A stretch of 43,783 nt of DNA, taken from NCBI RefSeq assembly GCF_017316125.1, contig NZ_JAFLWA010000005.1, positions 1 to 43,783 of the forward strand, in the 5' to 3' direction. Both the position numbers and the translations under genes were made by a program. The stretch comes from Enterococcus sp. DIV0660C. GTDB taxonomy: Bacteria > Bacillota > Bacilli > Lactobacillales > Enterococcaceae. Under the pieces are notes generated by a model. It worked only from the letters and a program-made list of their open reading frames with translations, was not told where the DNA came from and searched no databases. This document shows, piece by piece, positions 15,337 through 24,676 of this stretch (position 1 is the first letter of the stretch; each line of letters begins with the position of its first letter).

Positions 15337-16458
15337 ATGGTTGTCGCTTGGAATCGTCCGACAAAAGCAATTATACATACACAAGCTATTACAGAAAACG
15401 TGGCAAATGAATTGGCTAGACTTCCAAAGGGGAAAGAATTATTTGCAGTTGTAAAAGCAAATGGTTATGGACATGGTGCGATTGAAACGGCACATGCAGC
15501 GATTGCAGGAGGTGCTACAGGTTTTTGCGTAGCTAACTTAGATGAAGGGATAGAATTAAGAGGAGCTGGATTCACCCAACCAATTCTAGTCTTGAATATG
15601 ATTCCTTTTTCAGCAATCGAATTAGCTATTAATAATGATTTAGCAGTAACAGTGGGTACAAAAGAATGGCTGGACGATGCAAAAGAGTATTTTTCAGAAC
15701 ATGCGATCGAAGGACAGTTGAAACTTCATTTAAAAGCAGATACGGGAATGGGGCGTATTGGCTTTTTAACACCGAAGGAAGTCAGAGAAGCAGTTGAATT
15801 TGTTCAGAAGACACCCTATTTCGAGTGGGAAGGACTATTTACCCATTTCTCTACTGCTGACCAAGAAGATGCTACTTATTGGAATTTACAAAAAAATCGT
15901 TTTTTAGCTGTCCTTGAAGAATTACCAGAGCTACCTCGCTATGTGCATGTCAGTAACAGTGCGACAGCTTTGTGGCACGATGAATCGATTGGAAACATGA
16001 TTCGCTACGGAATTGCGATGTATGGATTGAATCCATCTGGGCATGCGTTACCAGAAGTTTATCCATTACAACCAGCACTTGAGCTTGTTTCTGAATTGAT
16101 TCAAGTGAAAGAATTAGCTGCTAATGAAGGAATTGGTTATGGTGAAACCTACATCACACCAAAACCTGAATGGATTGGAACAGTACCCATTGGTTACGCA
16201 GATGGTTGGTTAAGAAAGATGCAAGGATTTTCTTTATTAGTTGATGGGAAATTTTGTGAAACAGTTGGGCGAGTTTGTATGGATCAATTGATGGTTCGCT
16301 TACCTTATAAATTACCTGTAGGAACAACTGTGACTCTGATTGGAAAAAATCAAGATCAGGTGATTGCTATGCAAGATGTAGCGGATCAATTAGAAACAAT
16401 CCATTATGAAGTAGCTTGTACACTAGGAACACGGATACCAAGAGAATATCAAAAATAA
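15337..16458 (+). CDS. alr: alanine racemase
   Basis: A PLP enzyme that makes D-alanine for cell wall synthesis, feeding the Ddl encoded 5 kb upstream. It is 373 aa. Lys40 in [12 protein letters not shown] is the PLP lysine. The PLP-phosphate region ([20 protein letters not shown]) and the second catalytic base region GIGYGETY are present, followed by [10 protein letters not shown]. Second gene of acpS-alr-mazF, with 10 bases to mazF. Confidence 0.96.
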   Translation: MVVAWNRPTKAIIHTQAITENVANELARLPKGKELFAVVKANGYGHGAIETAHAAIAGGATGFCVANLDEGIELRGAGFTQPILVLNMIPFSAIELAINNDLAVTVGTKEWLDDAKEYFSEHAIEGQLKLHLKADTGMGRIGFLTPKEVREAVEFVQKTPYFEWEGLFTHFSTADQEDATYWNLQKNRFLAVLEELPELPRYVHVSNSATALWHDESIGNMIRYGIAMYGLNPSGHALPEVYPLQPALELVSELIQVKELAANEGIGYGETYITPKPEWIGTVPIGYADGWLRKMQGFSLLVDGKFCETVGRVCMDQLMVRLPYKLPVGTTVTLIGKNQDQVIAMQDVADQLETIHYEVACTLGTRIPREYQK

Positions 16459-16468
16459 GGAGGGTCCT

Positions 16469-16831
16469 ATGGTAAAAAGAGGAGATATTTACTTTGCTGA
16501 TCTTTCTCCAGTCGTGGGATCAGAACAAGGCGGAACGCGTCCTGTGCTGATTATTCAAAATAATTTAGGAAACCATTTTAGTCCAACGGTAATCGTAGCA
16601 GCAATTACTGCAAAAATGGCGAAACCTAAATTGCCCACACATATAGGGATCAAAGCAACGGGAACGGGTATAGACCGAGACTCCGTCATTTTATTAGAAC
16701 AAATTCGAACTATTGATAAATCAAGATTGAAAGAAAAAGTGTGTCACTTAGATCGGGAAATTATGCAAGATGTCGATCGTGCACTAAAAATCAGTGTTGG
16801 TGTGGAGGCAATTGCTCCAGTATCAAATTAA
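16469..16831 (+). CDS. mazF: MazF/NdoA (PemK-like) endoribonuclease toxin
   Basis: A sequence-specific mRNA interferase of 120 aa. Catalytic positions of Bacillus EndoA map to Arg24 in [11 protein letters not shown] and Thr47 in [27 protein letters not shown] and the LEQIRTIDK segment are strongly conserved. In B. subtilis and Listeria an antitoxin gene (ndoAI/mazE) lies between alr and this gene. Here the gap is 10 bases and contains only the ribosome binding site AGGAGG, so no MazE is encoded in cis. It is either controlled from elsewhere or adapted to a housekeeping role. Confidence 0.92.
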   Translation: MVKRGDIYFADLSPVVGSEQGGTRPVLIIQNNLGNHFSPTVIVAAITAKMAKPKLPTHIGIKATGTGIDRDSVILLEQIRTIDKSRLKEKVCHLDREIMQDVDRALKISVGVEAIAPVSN

Positions 16832-16947
16832 CGATGATGTGACTTGCCTGAATGAAATTTAGTCGATATGTAGCAGCTCTGACTAACTTGATAAATTATA
16901 TTTACATAGAGAAAAGCAGTGTTCGCAAACAATTGTGATATGAAGGC

Positions 16948-16997
16948 AAAAAAAAGGAAGACTCAAACGAAATTTCGTTTGAGTCTTCCTTTTTTAT
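16948..16997. terminator. bidirectional loopless terminator between mazF and rpsN
   Basis: Perfect arms of about 24 bp (GGAAGACTCAAACGAAA and its complement) with no spacer, A-run on the left and T-run on the right. It can serve mazF rightward and rpsN leftward. The surrounding 16832-17126 interval shows no gene. Confidence 0.9.
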
Positions 16998-17126
16998 CTC
17001 TTAGCGACTTTAGTCATTTTTCTTTGTAAAGGATGCAAAACAATCCGTTAATTGTTTGAGTAAAAAATGCCTTTTCTTTTTTATGTGACAGCAACCTTCA
17101 ATTAATTCAACGGTGAATTCTAGAAA

Positions 17127-17396
17127 TTACCAGCTGGCTTTTTTGACGCCGGGAATTAATCCTTTATGAGCTAATTCACGGAATTTCACGCGAGACATTC
17201 CGAATTTACGCATGTACCCGCGTGGGCGACCATCAATTAAGTCACGGTTTTTCAAACGTTCTGGGCGCGCATCTAAAGGTAGCTTACGCAATCCTTCATA
17301 ATCATGGCTTGCTTTTAATTCTTGTCGTACTGCTGCATAACGTTCAATCGTTGCTTGCTGTTTCTTTGCTTTTGCGATTTTTGATTTTTTTGCCAT
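17127..17396 (-). CDS. rpsN: 30S ribosomal protein S14, zinc-independent (C-) form
   Basis: An 89-aa S14 of the short type without any cysteine, so it lacks the CxxC zinc ribbon of the usual S14. It keeps the C-terminal [33 protein letters not shown] region. In Bacillus the equivalent C- paralogue replaces the zinc form during zinc starvation under Zur control. A Zur-like box lies just upstream here (17441-17459), which fits. A ribosome binding site GGAGGAAA precedes the ATG. The zinc-type copy should be in the main ribosomal operon, outside this window. Confidence 0.93.
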   Translation of the reverse strand: MAKKSKIAKAKKQQATIERYAAVRQELKASHDYEGLRKLPLDARPERLKNRDLIDGRPRGYMRKFGMSRVKFRELAHKGLIPGVKKASW

Positions 17397-17440
17397 TGTG
17401 TTTCCTCCAATTGTTTAAAATTTATTTTTATTTTGATATA

Positions 17441-17459
17441 AATCGTAATTGTTACGATT
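17441..17459. promoter_or_regulatory. Zur box upstream of rpsN
   Basis: AATCGTAATTGTTACGATT is a 9-1-9 palindrome with one mismatch. It agrees closely with the Bacillus Zur operator core TCGTAATNATTACGA. It lies 45 bases before the rpsN start, in the promoter region. Confidence 0.85.
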
Positions 17460-17579
17460 ATGAGATGTCCGTTCATAATTTAGCACGTCTGACTAAAAAA
17501 AACAACTAATTTTACTCATACACTTTTTTTGTAAAAAATAGCACTTCCTCGTAAACTAATAAAGAGGAGTGTGACAACT

Positions 17580-18524
17580 ATGAAAAGATTTGCGATAAAA
17601 GAGTATGGTTTAGCACAAGATGTATTTGAAGAAATTGATGCGAGTCCGCGAGAAGTAAAAGAGGGCCACCTTCGAGTAGCGTTAAAAGCATTTAGCATCA
17701 ACCCATATGATGTATCTCTTCGACTTGGAAACATGAAAGAGGTTCGTGCGTTAAAGTTTCCTTATGTTTTAGGAAATGATGGTGCTGGAGTGATAACTGA
17801 AGTTGCCTCAGACGTGACTGATTTTGCTGTTGGTGATCGAGTAGTTGTCCACGCAGTTGGTGGAACTTATGGGGAAGAGATTGTTGTTCCCGCCAAAAAA
17901 GTGGCAAAGCTTCCTGATCAAATGGACTGGGCGCAAGCATCAGGTATGGTGACAACAGGATTGACTGCGTATAATTTATTGACACATTTACTTGATGTTC
18001 AACCAACGGATGTTGTGATGATTGAAGGGGCTTCTGGCGGTGTTGGTTCAAGTTTGGTCCAATTATTGCATGCTAAGGGAATCAAAGTATTAGCGAGTGC
18101 TTCCAAAAGAAATGAAGAAAAAGTGCGTGCACTTGGGGTATCAGAATTTGCTGCTTACGATCAAGAAGATGCAGGAGAACGTTTTGCTAACCAAGCAGAT
18201 GTTGTCGTTGATGCAACGAAAGGTAGCAGACGTGGGATTTCAGGTATCAAGATTATGAAACCAGGAGGTCGCTATGTCGCGTTGACGCAACTACCAGATT
18301 TAGAGCTACGGGAGAAAAAAAGTGGCTTTTATGAATCATTTGTTCCCAGAAAAGAATATCAAGATCAAGAAGCATTTTCTTATTTATTACGAGAATATGA
18401 AAAAGGAACATTCAGTGTACCTATCAGCCAACTATTGCCAGCAACATTAGAGAATGTCATCCAAGTACATCAGTTAATGGAAGGACATCCTCCTGCTGGA
18501 AAAATTGTGTTAACACTTGCTTAA
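17580..18524 (+). CDS. NADP-dependent MDR oxidoreductase (quinone reductase type)
   Basis: A 314-aa medium-chain dehydrogenase/reductase of the zinc-free quinone oxidoreductase group. The N-terminal GroES-like domain has SINPYDVSLRLG and PYVLGNDGAGVI; the Rossmann domain has the nucleotide loop EGASGGVGSSLVQL (about residues 143-156). No structural-zinc cysteines are present. The start is ATG 17580, since AGAGGAG at 17563 is 10 bases upstream, whereas the in-frame GTG at 17571 is too close. Monocistronic or with the small gene downstream; the substrate is unknown. Confidence 0.85.
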   Translation: MKRFAIKEYGLAQDVFEEIDASPREVKEGHLRVALKAFSINPYDVSLRLGNMKEVRALKFPYVLGNDGAGVITEVASDVTDFAVGDRVVVHAVGGTYGEEIVVPAKKVAKLPDQMDWAQASGMVTTGLTAYNLLTHLLDVQPTDVVMIEGASGGVGSSLVQLLHAKGIKVLASASKRNEEKVRALGVSEFAAYDQEDAGERFANQADVVVDATKGSRRGISGIKIMKPGGRYVALTQLPDLELREKKSGFYESFVPRKEYQDQEAFSYLLREYEKGTFSVPISQLLPATLENVIQVHQLMEGHPPAGKIVLTLA

Positions 18525-18536
18525 TTATGCTATACT
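18508..18536 (+). promoter_or_regulatory. promoter of the 18555 gene
   Basis: TGTTAA (18508-18513), a 17-base spacer and TATACT (18531-18536) with a TGC extension, overlapping the end of the oxidoreductase gene. Confidence 0.6.
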
Positions 18537-18554
18537 TTCGCATGAGGTGAGAGG

Positions 18555-18869
18555 ATGAATGAAAATTGGCAAGAAATCAAGCAACAGTTAACTGAAAAAG
18601 AATGGCTAACGGATGGTTATTATCGTTTACGTAAGCAAGGCGAATATTATGAATTTGCTTTTTTACAACCAGGTGCCTGTGGTGATTTCATGTATCATCC
18701 GCAAATCACTGTTCAAGAAATAGCAAATGAGCCAGTACCAATCAAATATTTTGACAATGGTAGCTCTCCTGTCCAAGCTTTCGTAAGTGACGAAAGGAAT
18801 CAGCAACAGCTAAATGGATTATTTGAGCAATTGATGCAAACTTATCTTGAAGAAAAAAGAGGTAATTGA
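18555..18869 (+). CDS. small soluble protein, unknown function
   Basis: A 104-aa acidic protein with no transmembrane segment or signal peptide. It carries aromatic residues (DGYYRLRKQGEYYEFAFLQPG) and a Gln-rich helical C-terminus. GAGAGG precedes the ATG, and it has its own promoter and terminator, so it is likely expressed. I do not recognise a family. Confidence 0.65.
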   Translation: MNENWQEIKQQLTEKEWLTDGYYRLRKQGEYYEFAFLQPGACGDFMYHPQITVQEIANEPVPIKYFDNGSSPVQAFVSDERNQQQLNGLFEQLMQTYLEEKRGN

Positions 18870-19176
18870 TTTTTACTTCTGTCAGAAATTTTTAAGTGAG
18901 GACAAAACAGGAAAAAAGTTTTGTCCTCACTTTCTTATGTTTGTCAAAAAGATTTCGTTTACTAAGGCTAAAGTTTTATCATAAAATTATCATTCCACGT
19001 TATTTCATGATAAAGTGAAGTAAATAAAATTTAATAGTTTTTTAAGTTGTAAGAGATTACAGTTCGACAGTTGTCCTTATATGTCAAAATTCTCGCTTTT
19101 TTTGGTTAATGTTCATTGAAATCATAGAGAATTGCATGGTAAAGTAGTTCAGCTAGAAAAAAAGAAGGGGAAAATT
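18870..19176. other. intergenic region before the Pip gene
   Basis: Holds the terminator at 18894-18935 and an AT-rich stretch with a perfect inverted repeat TTTATCAT (18975-18982) / ATGATAAA (19007-19014), a possible operator. No convincing promoter pair or gene is seen in the remaining bases. Confidence 0.45.
18894..18935 (+). terminator. terminator of the 18555 gene
   Basis: AAGTGAGGACAAAAC pairs perfectly with GTTTTGTCCTCACTT, followed by TCTT. It shares the GGACAAAA core with the terminators at 61-100 and 23947-23991. Confidence 0.85.
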
Positions 19177-21882
19177 ATGGGATCAATCAAAAATACATTC
19201 AAACTTTACTTACTTGATTGGAAACGAATCTTTAAAAACCCGATTGCGACACTTCTGATTATCGCTATTATGATTATCCCTTCACTGTACGCATGGTTTA
19301 ATATCAAAGCTTTGTGGGATCCATATGGAAATACTGGGGAATTACCAATTGCCGTATACAGTGCGGATAAGCCAGTTGAATTTCAAGGAAAAGAAGTAGC
19401 TATTGGGAAAGAAGTAATAAAGTCACTACACAAAAATGACCAGCTGGGTTGGCAATTTGTTGACTCAAAAGCTGAATTAGAATCTGGCGTTCGTTCAGGA
19501 AAATATTATGCAGGTATTTATTTGCCAACTGATTTTTCTGAAGACTTGTTAAGTTTTACTAGTGGGGACATCAGGAAACCAAAAATCGAATACACTGTTA
19601 ATGAAAAAATCAACGCGATTGCGCCGAAAATCACTGATAAAGGTGCAAGTTCGATTCAGTCACAAATTACAGAAGAATTTATTAACACAGCAAGTTCGAC
19701 CTTGCTAAAAGTTTTTAACGAAATTGGTTACGATATTGATTCCAACTTAGTGAGTATCAATAAAGTAAAAGATATGATTCTTTCGACGGATGAAAACTTA
19801 GATGATATTGAAGGATACACCAAGAAAGTGCTAGAACTGCAAAGTCAGCTTCCTGAAATCAAAGAAAAACTCAACAAAGCGAATGAATTTGTTGACTATC
19901 TACCAAAAGTAGACGAAATGGGTGAAAAAGTCATTGCATTGAATGACAAGATGCCTGAACTTCAAGAACAAGCGAAGATCATTTTGGATTTACAAGAAAA
20001 AATTCCTGAAATCCAAAACGCTGGGAAGCAACTAGCGATGATCGATGAAGATTTTGCTTCAATCCAAGACACAATGAATCAAGGAATTGATGAAGCCAAA
20101 CAAGGATTAGTAATCATTGGTCAAGTACAAGATGCTTTGCCTGATATCAAAAGATTAGAATCTCAGGCAAGTAATCTTGCAGCAACAACCGAAAATGGTG
20201 CGACACAATTAAAAGAGGCTGTTCCAAGTATTGTCAGCAGTGTACAAGTTACTTTGAAATCAATTGGAGAAGTTGCCACTACGACAAATTCGATTGTTGA
20301 AACAATCGAAGGAGCGATTGCAGATAACGAACTAACTCCTGAAGAAAGAGCGAATATCAGTCAAGTCTTAACTGATTTTTCCGCTAGTTTGGGTCGTCAA
20401 CAAGAAGCCATTGATCAAGTTGTCCAATTTATGAAAGACTTACAAACAAGTGCTGGAAACAATGATTTGGATGGTGTTATTGATGGATTGAATCATATCA
20501 AAGAGCTGCTTGGTCAATTGAATACACATGTGACAGATTTGAATAAGGCTGTTCAAGATAATAACTTAGATCAAGTGAAAAAGTTGCTTGCTGATGTCAA
20601 AACAATTGCTTTAAATATCAAGGAATTGACAAGCACTATTGATGTTAAAGCAGTTGGCTCAACTGTTGAATCTATCTTAGATCAGTTGATTCACACGATT
20701 CAAACAGCAAATGGGGTCTTAGACAAAGCAGACCAAATTGATTTTGATTCGTTATTAAGTTCGACAAAAACAACTGTTTCAAATGCAGTTGGTATTCTAG
20801 AAAAATATCAAAAAGAAATGCCCGCCATTGGTCAAGAAGTCCATGACGCGAACACAATGTTGAATGGAAATATGAACACGATCGTTGATGGTATCAATAA
20901 AGGGGCTGACTTGTATAACAACGACTTACCAGCCGTGGCTCAAAAATTAAACACAGCTGCTGATTTTATTAAAAATGATTGGCCAACTTTGAAAGGTGAA
21001 CTAACGGGTACACTGACAACGGTCAATGAAAAAATGCCAGAAGTCGAGACAGCTGTCAATGCGGCAGCAGACTTGATTACAAATGATTGGCCAAGTATCA
21101 AAGCAGGAATTGAAAAAGCTGCTGATGCTATCCGCAAAGGAGAGGAAGAAGTCGATCTTGGTGAAGTTATCAAGTTATTGAAATTAGATGCAACAAAAGA
21201 AAGTGATTTCTTTACCAAACCAGTTGAGTTAGTAACAAATCAATTGTATCCAATTGCCAATAATGGTTCAGCAAGTACACCTTTCTATACAGCACTATGT
21301 ATCTGGGTTGGTGCAGTCTTGCTTTCAAGCGTAGCAACCACAGATTATTACCTTGAGAAAAAAGACAAGACAAAATTCACGAAGCGAGAACAATATGTTG
21401 CTCGAATGTTGACCTTCTTAACGATTGGTTTAGCCCAAGGATTGATTGTTGCTCTTGGGAATATCTTCTTATTGGGTGTAGACGTTCATGATCCAGTGTA
21501 TAGCGTGTTATTCGCGTTATTAGTATCTTTGTCCTTCATGATGATTGTTTACGTGCTAGCGTCCTTATTTGGCAACGTAGGGAAAGGTCTGGCAATCATT
21601 ATCCTCGTATTGTCAATCTCTGGTGGTGGAGGAAATTATCCAATTCAAGTTTCTGGAAAATTCTTCCAAATGATCAATCCATTTTTACCATTCACTCACG
21701 CAGTGAACTTATTGCGTGAATCAGCTGGTGGAATTTATTGGCCAACAGCAACAAATGCCATTTGGATCATGATTGGATTATTCATCGTTTTTGGCATTGT
21801 CGGAACGGCTGTTTATCCGTTTATTGAATCTAAAATGAAAAAATTACAAGAATACTCACACGAGAGCCATATCTTCCACTGA
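19177..21882 (+). CDS. YhgE/Pip family phage infection protein
   Basis: A 901-aa membrane protein of the YhgE/Pip type (ABC-2-like membrane domain). One N-terminal transmembrane helix (about 25-45) is followed by a conserved extracellular part. Then comes a long helical region (about 190-690) with recurring LP-E-(I/L) units and two DWP repeats, and about six C-terminal transmembrane helices. Homologues such as Lactococcus Pip and E. faecalis PIP are needed for phage DNA entry, with the extracellular region setting phage specificity; I recall the E. faecalis gene also lies shortly downstream of alr. The start at 19177 follows AAGGGG; the upstream in-frame ATG at 19132 lacks a site. Confidence 0.88.
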   Translation: MGSIKNTFKLYLLDWKRIFKNPIATLLIIAIMIIPSLYAWFNIKALWDPYGNTGELPIAVYSADKPVEFQGKEVAIGKEVIKSLHKNDQLGWQFVDSKAELESGVRSGKYYAGIYLPTDFSEDLLSFTSGDIRKPKIEYTVNEKINAIAPKITDKGASSIQSQITEEFINTASSTLLKVFNEIGYDIDSNLVSINKVKDMILSTDENLDDIEGYTKKVLELQSQLPEIKEKLNKANEFVDYLPKVDEMGEKVIALNDKMPELQEQAKIILDLQEKIPEIQNAGKQLAMIDEDFASIQDTMNQGIDEAKQGLVIIGQVQDALPDIKRLESQASNLAATTENGATQLKEAVPSIVSSVQVTLKSIGEVATTTNSIVETIEGAIADNELTPEERANISQVLTDFSASLGRQQEAIDQVVQFMKDLQTSAGNNDLDGVIDGLNHIKELLGQLNTHVTDLNKAVQDNNLDQVKKLLADVKTIALNIKELTSTIDVKAVGSTVESILDQLIHTIQTANGVLDKADQIDFDSLLSSTKTTVSNAVGILEKYQKEMPAIGQEVHDANTMLNGNMNTIVDGINKGADLYNNDLPAVAQKLNTAADFIKNDWPTLKGELTGTLTTVNEKMPEVETAVNAAADLITNDWPSIKAGIEKAADAIRKGEEEVDLGEVIKLLKLDATKESDFFTKPVELVTNQLYPIANNGSASTPFYTALCIWVGAVLLSSVATTDYYLEKKDKTKFTKREQYVARMLTFLTIGLAQGLIVALGNIFLLGVDVHDPVYSVLFALLVSLSFMMIVYVLASLFGNVGKGLAIIILVLSISGGGGNYPIQVSGKFFQMINPFLPFTHAVNLLRESAGGIYWPTATNAIWIMIGLFIVFGIVGTAVYPFIESKMKKLQEYSHESHIFH

Positions 21883-21906
21883 GTATTTTAGAATGAATTA
21901 GAAATT

Positions 21907-21946
21907 AAACTGGGATCTCTTTACTAAATGAGGTCCCAGTTTTTTA
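21907..21946 (+). terminator. terminator of the Pip gene
   Basis: AACTGGGATCTC / GAGGTCCCAGTT with a 10-base loop, followed by TTTT. Confidence 0.85.
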
Positions 21947-21992
21947 GAATGAAAAATCTTTTTGCTTTTTGGAAGATTTTTTAGGTAGCTTG

Positions 21993-22021
21993 TTGACTTT
22001 TATATTTGATGAGCGTACTAT
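21993..22021 (+). promoter_or_regulatory. kimA promoter
   Basis: TTGACT (21993-21998), a 17-base spacer and TACTAT (22016-22021). The start would be near 22028, leaving a 5' UTR of only about 60 bases. Confidence 0.75.
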
Positions 22022-22090
22022 ATCATTTTGTTTACTGTAAATTTTCGAAAATGACATTTAAAAGGAAAAAAATGTAAAGGGGTTTAAGAG

Positions 22091-23914
22091 TTGGATTACT
22101 TAAAAAGGTTATTAGTAGGTAAACCGTTAAAGTCTGCCGAAAATGATGACCAAAAATTGAGTCGTTTTGCTGCATTAGCATTATTGTCTTCTGATGCACT
22201 GTCTTCGATTGCGTATGGGACAGAACAAATCGTTGTCGTGTTGGTGGCTTTATCTACTGCAGCAATTTGGTATTCATTACCTATTGCAGCATTTGTTATT
22301 ATTTTACTCATTTCATTAACTTTATCTTATCGACAAATTATTCATGCTTACCCTCATGGTGGTGGAGCCTATGTGGTTAGTAGTGAAAACCTGGGGAAAA
22401 ACGCCGGTCTGATTTCTGGTGGCTCATTGCTCATTGATTATATGCTGACTGTTGCGGTATCTGTTTCTGCTGGAGCAGAGGCGATAACCTCAGCGATACC
22501 TGCTTTATATGGGCATCAGGTAGGTATTTCTGTCGCAATCGTTTTACTATTGATGATGCTTAATTTGAGAGGATTACGCGAGTCAGCCTCGTTCTTGTTA
22601 GTTCCCGTCTACACTTTTATTATCGTGATTACCTTGCTGATCGTTGTTGGTTTATTCAATATTGTAACGGGGACTGTACCATTGAATGCGACTGCTTTAC
22701 CAGGTGCGGCAATTCCGGGTGTCTCAATTGCTTTGATTTTACGTGCATTTTCATCTGGTTCTTCTTCACTAACTGGGGTCGAAGCAATCAGTAATGCGGT
22801 TCCCTTCTTTAAAAAACCACGGGCGAAAAACGCTGCTGGTACGTTAACGATGATGGCTGTCATCTTAGGCTTTTTCTTCGTTGGAATTACCTTCATTAAC
22901 TACTGGTATGGAATTGTGCCTGAAAAAGAAGTGACGGTTTTATCTCAGATCGGTAAAGCTGTTTTTGGACAGGGTGTCTTGTATTATGTTTTACAATTTG
23001 CAACTGCTTTGATTTTAGCAGTGGCTGCGAATACTGGTTTTTCTGCGTTTCCAGTTTTAGCATTTAATTTGGCAAAAGATAAATTCATGCCACATATGTA
23101 TCAAGATCGTGGTGATCGTTTAGGTTATTCAAATGGGATCATGACTTTAGCATTTGGCTCGATCATTTTGTTGTTTATTTTCCAAGGATCAACGGAACGA
23201 TTGATTCCACTTTACTCGATTGGTGTATTTATTCCATTTGCTCTTTCTCAAACAGGAATGGTGGTTAAATGGCGAAAAGAAGGTAAGAAGTGGTTACAAA
23301 AATCAATTGCAAACATTGTCGGAGCGTTTATTTCTTACTCAATTATTATTATTTTGTTCATCTATCGTTTAGGGGATATTTGGCCATTCTTTATCATCAT
23401 GCCAATTGTTTTGTTTGTTTTTTACAAGATTCATGGACACTACAAAAACGTGGCAGAACAGCTTCGCTTAGAAGAGGATGCTAAATTACATGATTTTAAT
23501 GGAAATACAGTTTTAGTTTTAGTGGGAAATGTTACTCGTGTAAACATTGGGGCGTTGAATTACGCGCGTTCGATTGGAGACTATGTAGTGGCAATGCACG
23601 TTTCTTTAGATGAAGATGTGGCAAAGGAAAAAGAAATCGAAGCCGAATTCAAAAAACATTTTCCTGATGTACGTTTTTCTGTTGTTCATTCTTCGTATCG
23701 TTCAATTGAAAATCCAATTATTCGCTATGTGGATCTAGTAAGCAAAAACGCTGCAAAACAAAACTATACGACAACGGTATTGATTCCTCAATTTGTGCCA
23801 AACCGTCGTTGGCAAAATATTTTACACAACCAAACAAGCTTACGTTTGCGTTTGCGACTTTCTTGGCGAGAAAATATTGTCATTAGTACCTATAGTTACC
23901 ATCTGAAAAAATAA
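22091..23914 (+). CDS. kimA: KimA-type high-affinity potassium importer
   Basis: A 607-aa APC-superfamily transporter, the same length as Bacillus KimA (YdaO) as I remember it. The N-terminus matches that protein closely (GKPLKS, ALLSSDALSSIAYGTEQ, SYRQIIHAYPHGGGAYVVS). About 12 transmembrane helices end near residue 455; the last 150 residues form a cytosolic UspA-like domain. KimA imports K+ with H+ and is inhibited by c-di-AMP. The start is TTG at 22091 with AAAGGGG 8 bases upstream. In Bacillus it follows a c-di-AMP riboswitch; the short UTR here has none. Confidence 0.88.
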   Translation: MDYLKRLLVGKPLKSAENDDQKLSRFAALALLSSDALSSIAYGTEQIVVVLVALSTAAIWYSLPIAAFVIILLISLTLSYRQIIHAYPHGGGAYVVSSENLGKNAGLISGGSLLIDYMLTVAVSVSAGAEAITSAIPALYGHQVGISVAIVLLLMMLNLRGLRESASFLLVPVYTFIIVITLLIVVGLFNIVTGTVPLNATALPGAAIPGVSIALILRAFSSGSSSLTGVEAISNAVPFFKKPRAKNAAGTLTMMAVILGFFFVGITFINYWYGIVPEKEVTVLSQIGKAVFGQGVLYYVLQFATALILAVAANTGFSAFPVLAFNLAKDKFMPHMYQDRGDRLGYSNGIMTLAFGSIILLFIFQGSTERLIPLYSIGVFIPFALSQTGMVVKWRKEGKKWLQKSIANIVGAFISYSIIIILFIYRLGDIWPFFIIMPIVLFVFYKIHGHYKNVAEQLRLEEDAKLHDFNGNTVLVLVGNVTRVNIGALNYARSIGDYVVAMHVSLDEDVAKEKEIEAEFKKHFPDVRFSVVHSSYRSIENPIIRYVDLVSKNAAKQNYTTTVLIPQFVPNRRWQNILHNQTSLRLRLRLSWRENIVISTYSYHLKK

Positions 23915-23946
23915 GTAACTGGGTGTAAAATTACTTTATCAATAAA

Positions 23947-23991
23947 TAAAAGATGGGATAAAACGAATTTTCGTTTTGTCCCATCTTTTTT
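23947..23991. terminator. bidirectional terminator between kimA and opuCD
   Basis: AAAGATGGGATAAAACGAA pairs with TTCGTTTTGTCCCATCTTT with almost no loop. A-run and T-run flank it, so it can serve both converging units. Confidence 0.9.
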
Positions 23992-24012
23992 CCCCATCAT
24001 TTAACTAGTACG

Positions 24013-24672
24013 TTAAGCTTTTTTTGCCGCCGGATCTAAGCGTCGTTCTACGATACCAAGTACCCAGTCAGTAATGATTGCCATCAAAGCTGTTGGTAAC
24101 GCACCTGCAAGAATGATTGAAGCTCCATCCGTTGCATTGGTTCCACGGATAATGATGTCACCGAGACCACCTGCACCAACGAATGCACCGATTGCAGTAA
24201 TTCCGATTGCAACAACCAAAGCGTTACGAATTCCAGCCATAATGACCGAAACAGATAAAGGGAGTTCTACCATCATTAAACGTTGACGAGCAGTCATCCC
24301 CATTCCTTTACCGACATCCAAAATGTTTTTATCTACTTGGATCATGCCAGTATAAGTGTTCTTGATAATTGGTAATAAGGAGTATAAAAAGACAGTAACA
24401 ATAACTACGTTAACGCCTAGCCCTAATCCAATCATCAAAATGGAGAGCATTGCTAAAGAGGGTACAGTTTGAATGATATTTGCCAAGCGAATAACCCAAT
24501 TGGCAAGTTTACGTTTACGAGAAATCAATATCCCGATTGGAATCGCTACAACAGCGGCGAAAAAGACACCGTAAATTGAAATCAAGAAGTGACGGATAAA
24601 TTGGCTAAAGACATAGGCGCCATTTTCTTGAAAATAATAGACAAATTGTTGAAATATATTCATTTTATCCAT
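24013..24672 (-). CDS. opuCD: OpuC-type ABC transporter permease (second)
   Basis: A 219-aa inner-membrane permease with about five to six helices and the EAA-like loop GKGMGMTARQRLMMVELPLSVSVIMAG. It belongs to the ProW/OpuCB-OpuCD family of quaternary-amine importers. It is the last gene of the operon, 4 bases after opuCC, whose 3' end carries its ribosome binding site (GGGAAG). It pairs with OpuCB to form the membrane channel. Confidence 0.88.
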   Translation of the reverse strand: MDKMNIFQQFVYYFQENGAYVFSQFIRHFLISIYGVFFAAVVAIPIGILISRKRKLANWVIRLANIIQTVPSLAMLSILMIGLGLGVNVVIVTVFLYSLLPIIKNTYTGMIQVDKNILDVGKGMGMTARQRLMMVELPLSVSVIMAGIRNALVVAIGITAIGAFVGAGGLGDIIIRGTNATDGASIILAGALPTALMAIITDWVLGIVERRLDPAAKKA

Positions 24673-24676
24673 TTAA

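Noticed and set aside
17571-17579. GTG at 17571 as the start of the MDR oxidoreductase.
   Set aside because: The ribosome binding site would be only 1-2 bases away; ATG at 17580 has correct spacing.
22022-22090. A c-di-AMP (ydaO) riboswitch before kimA.
   Set aside because: The untranslated region is only about 60 bases and lacks the aptamer's conserved segments.
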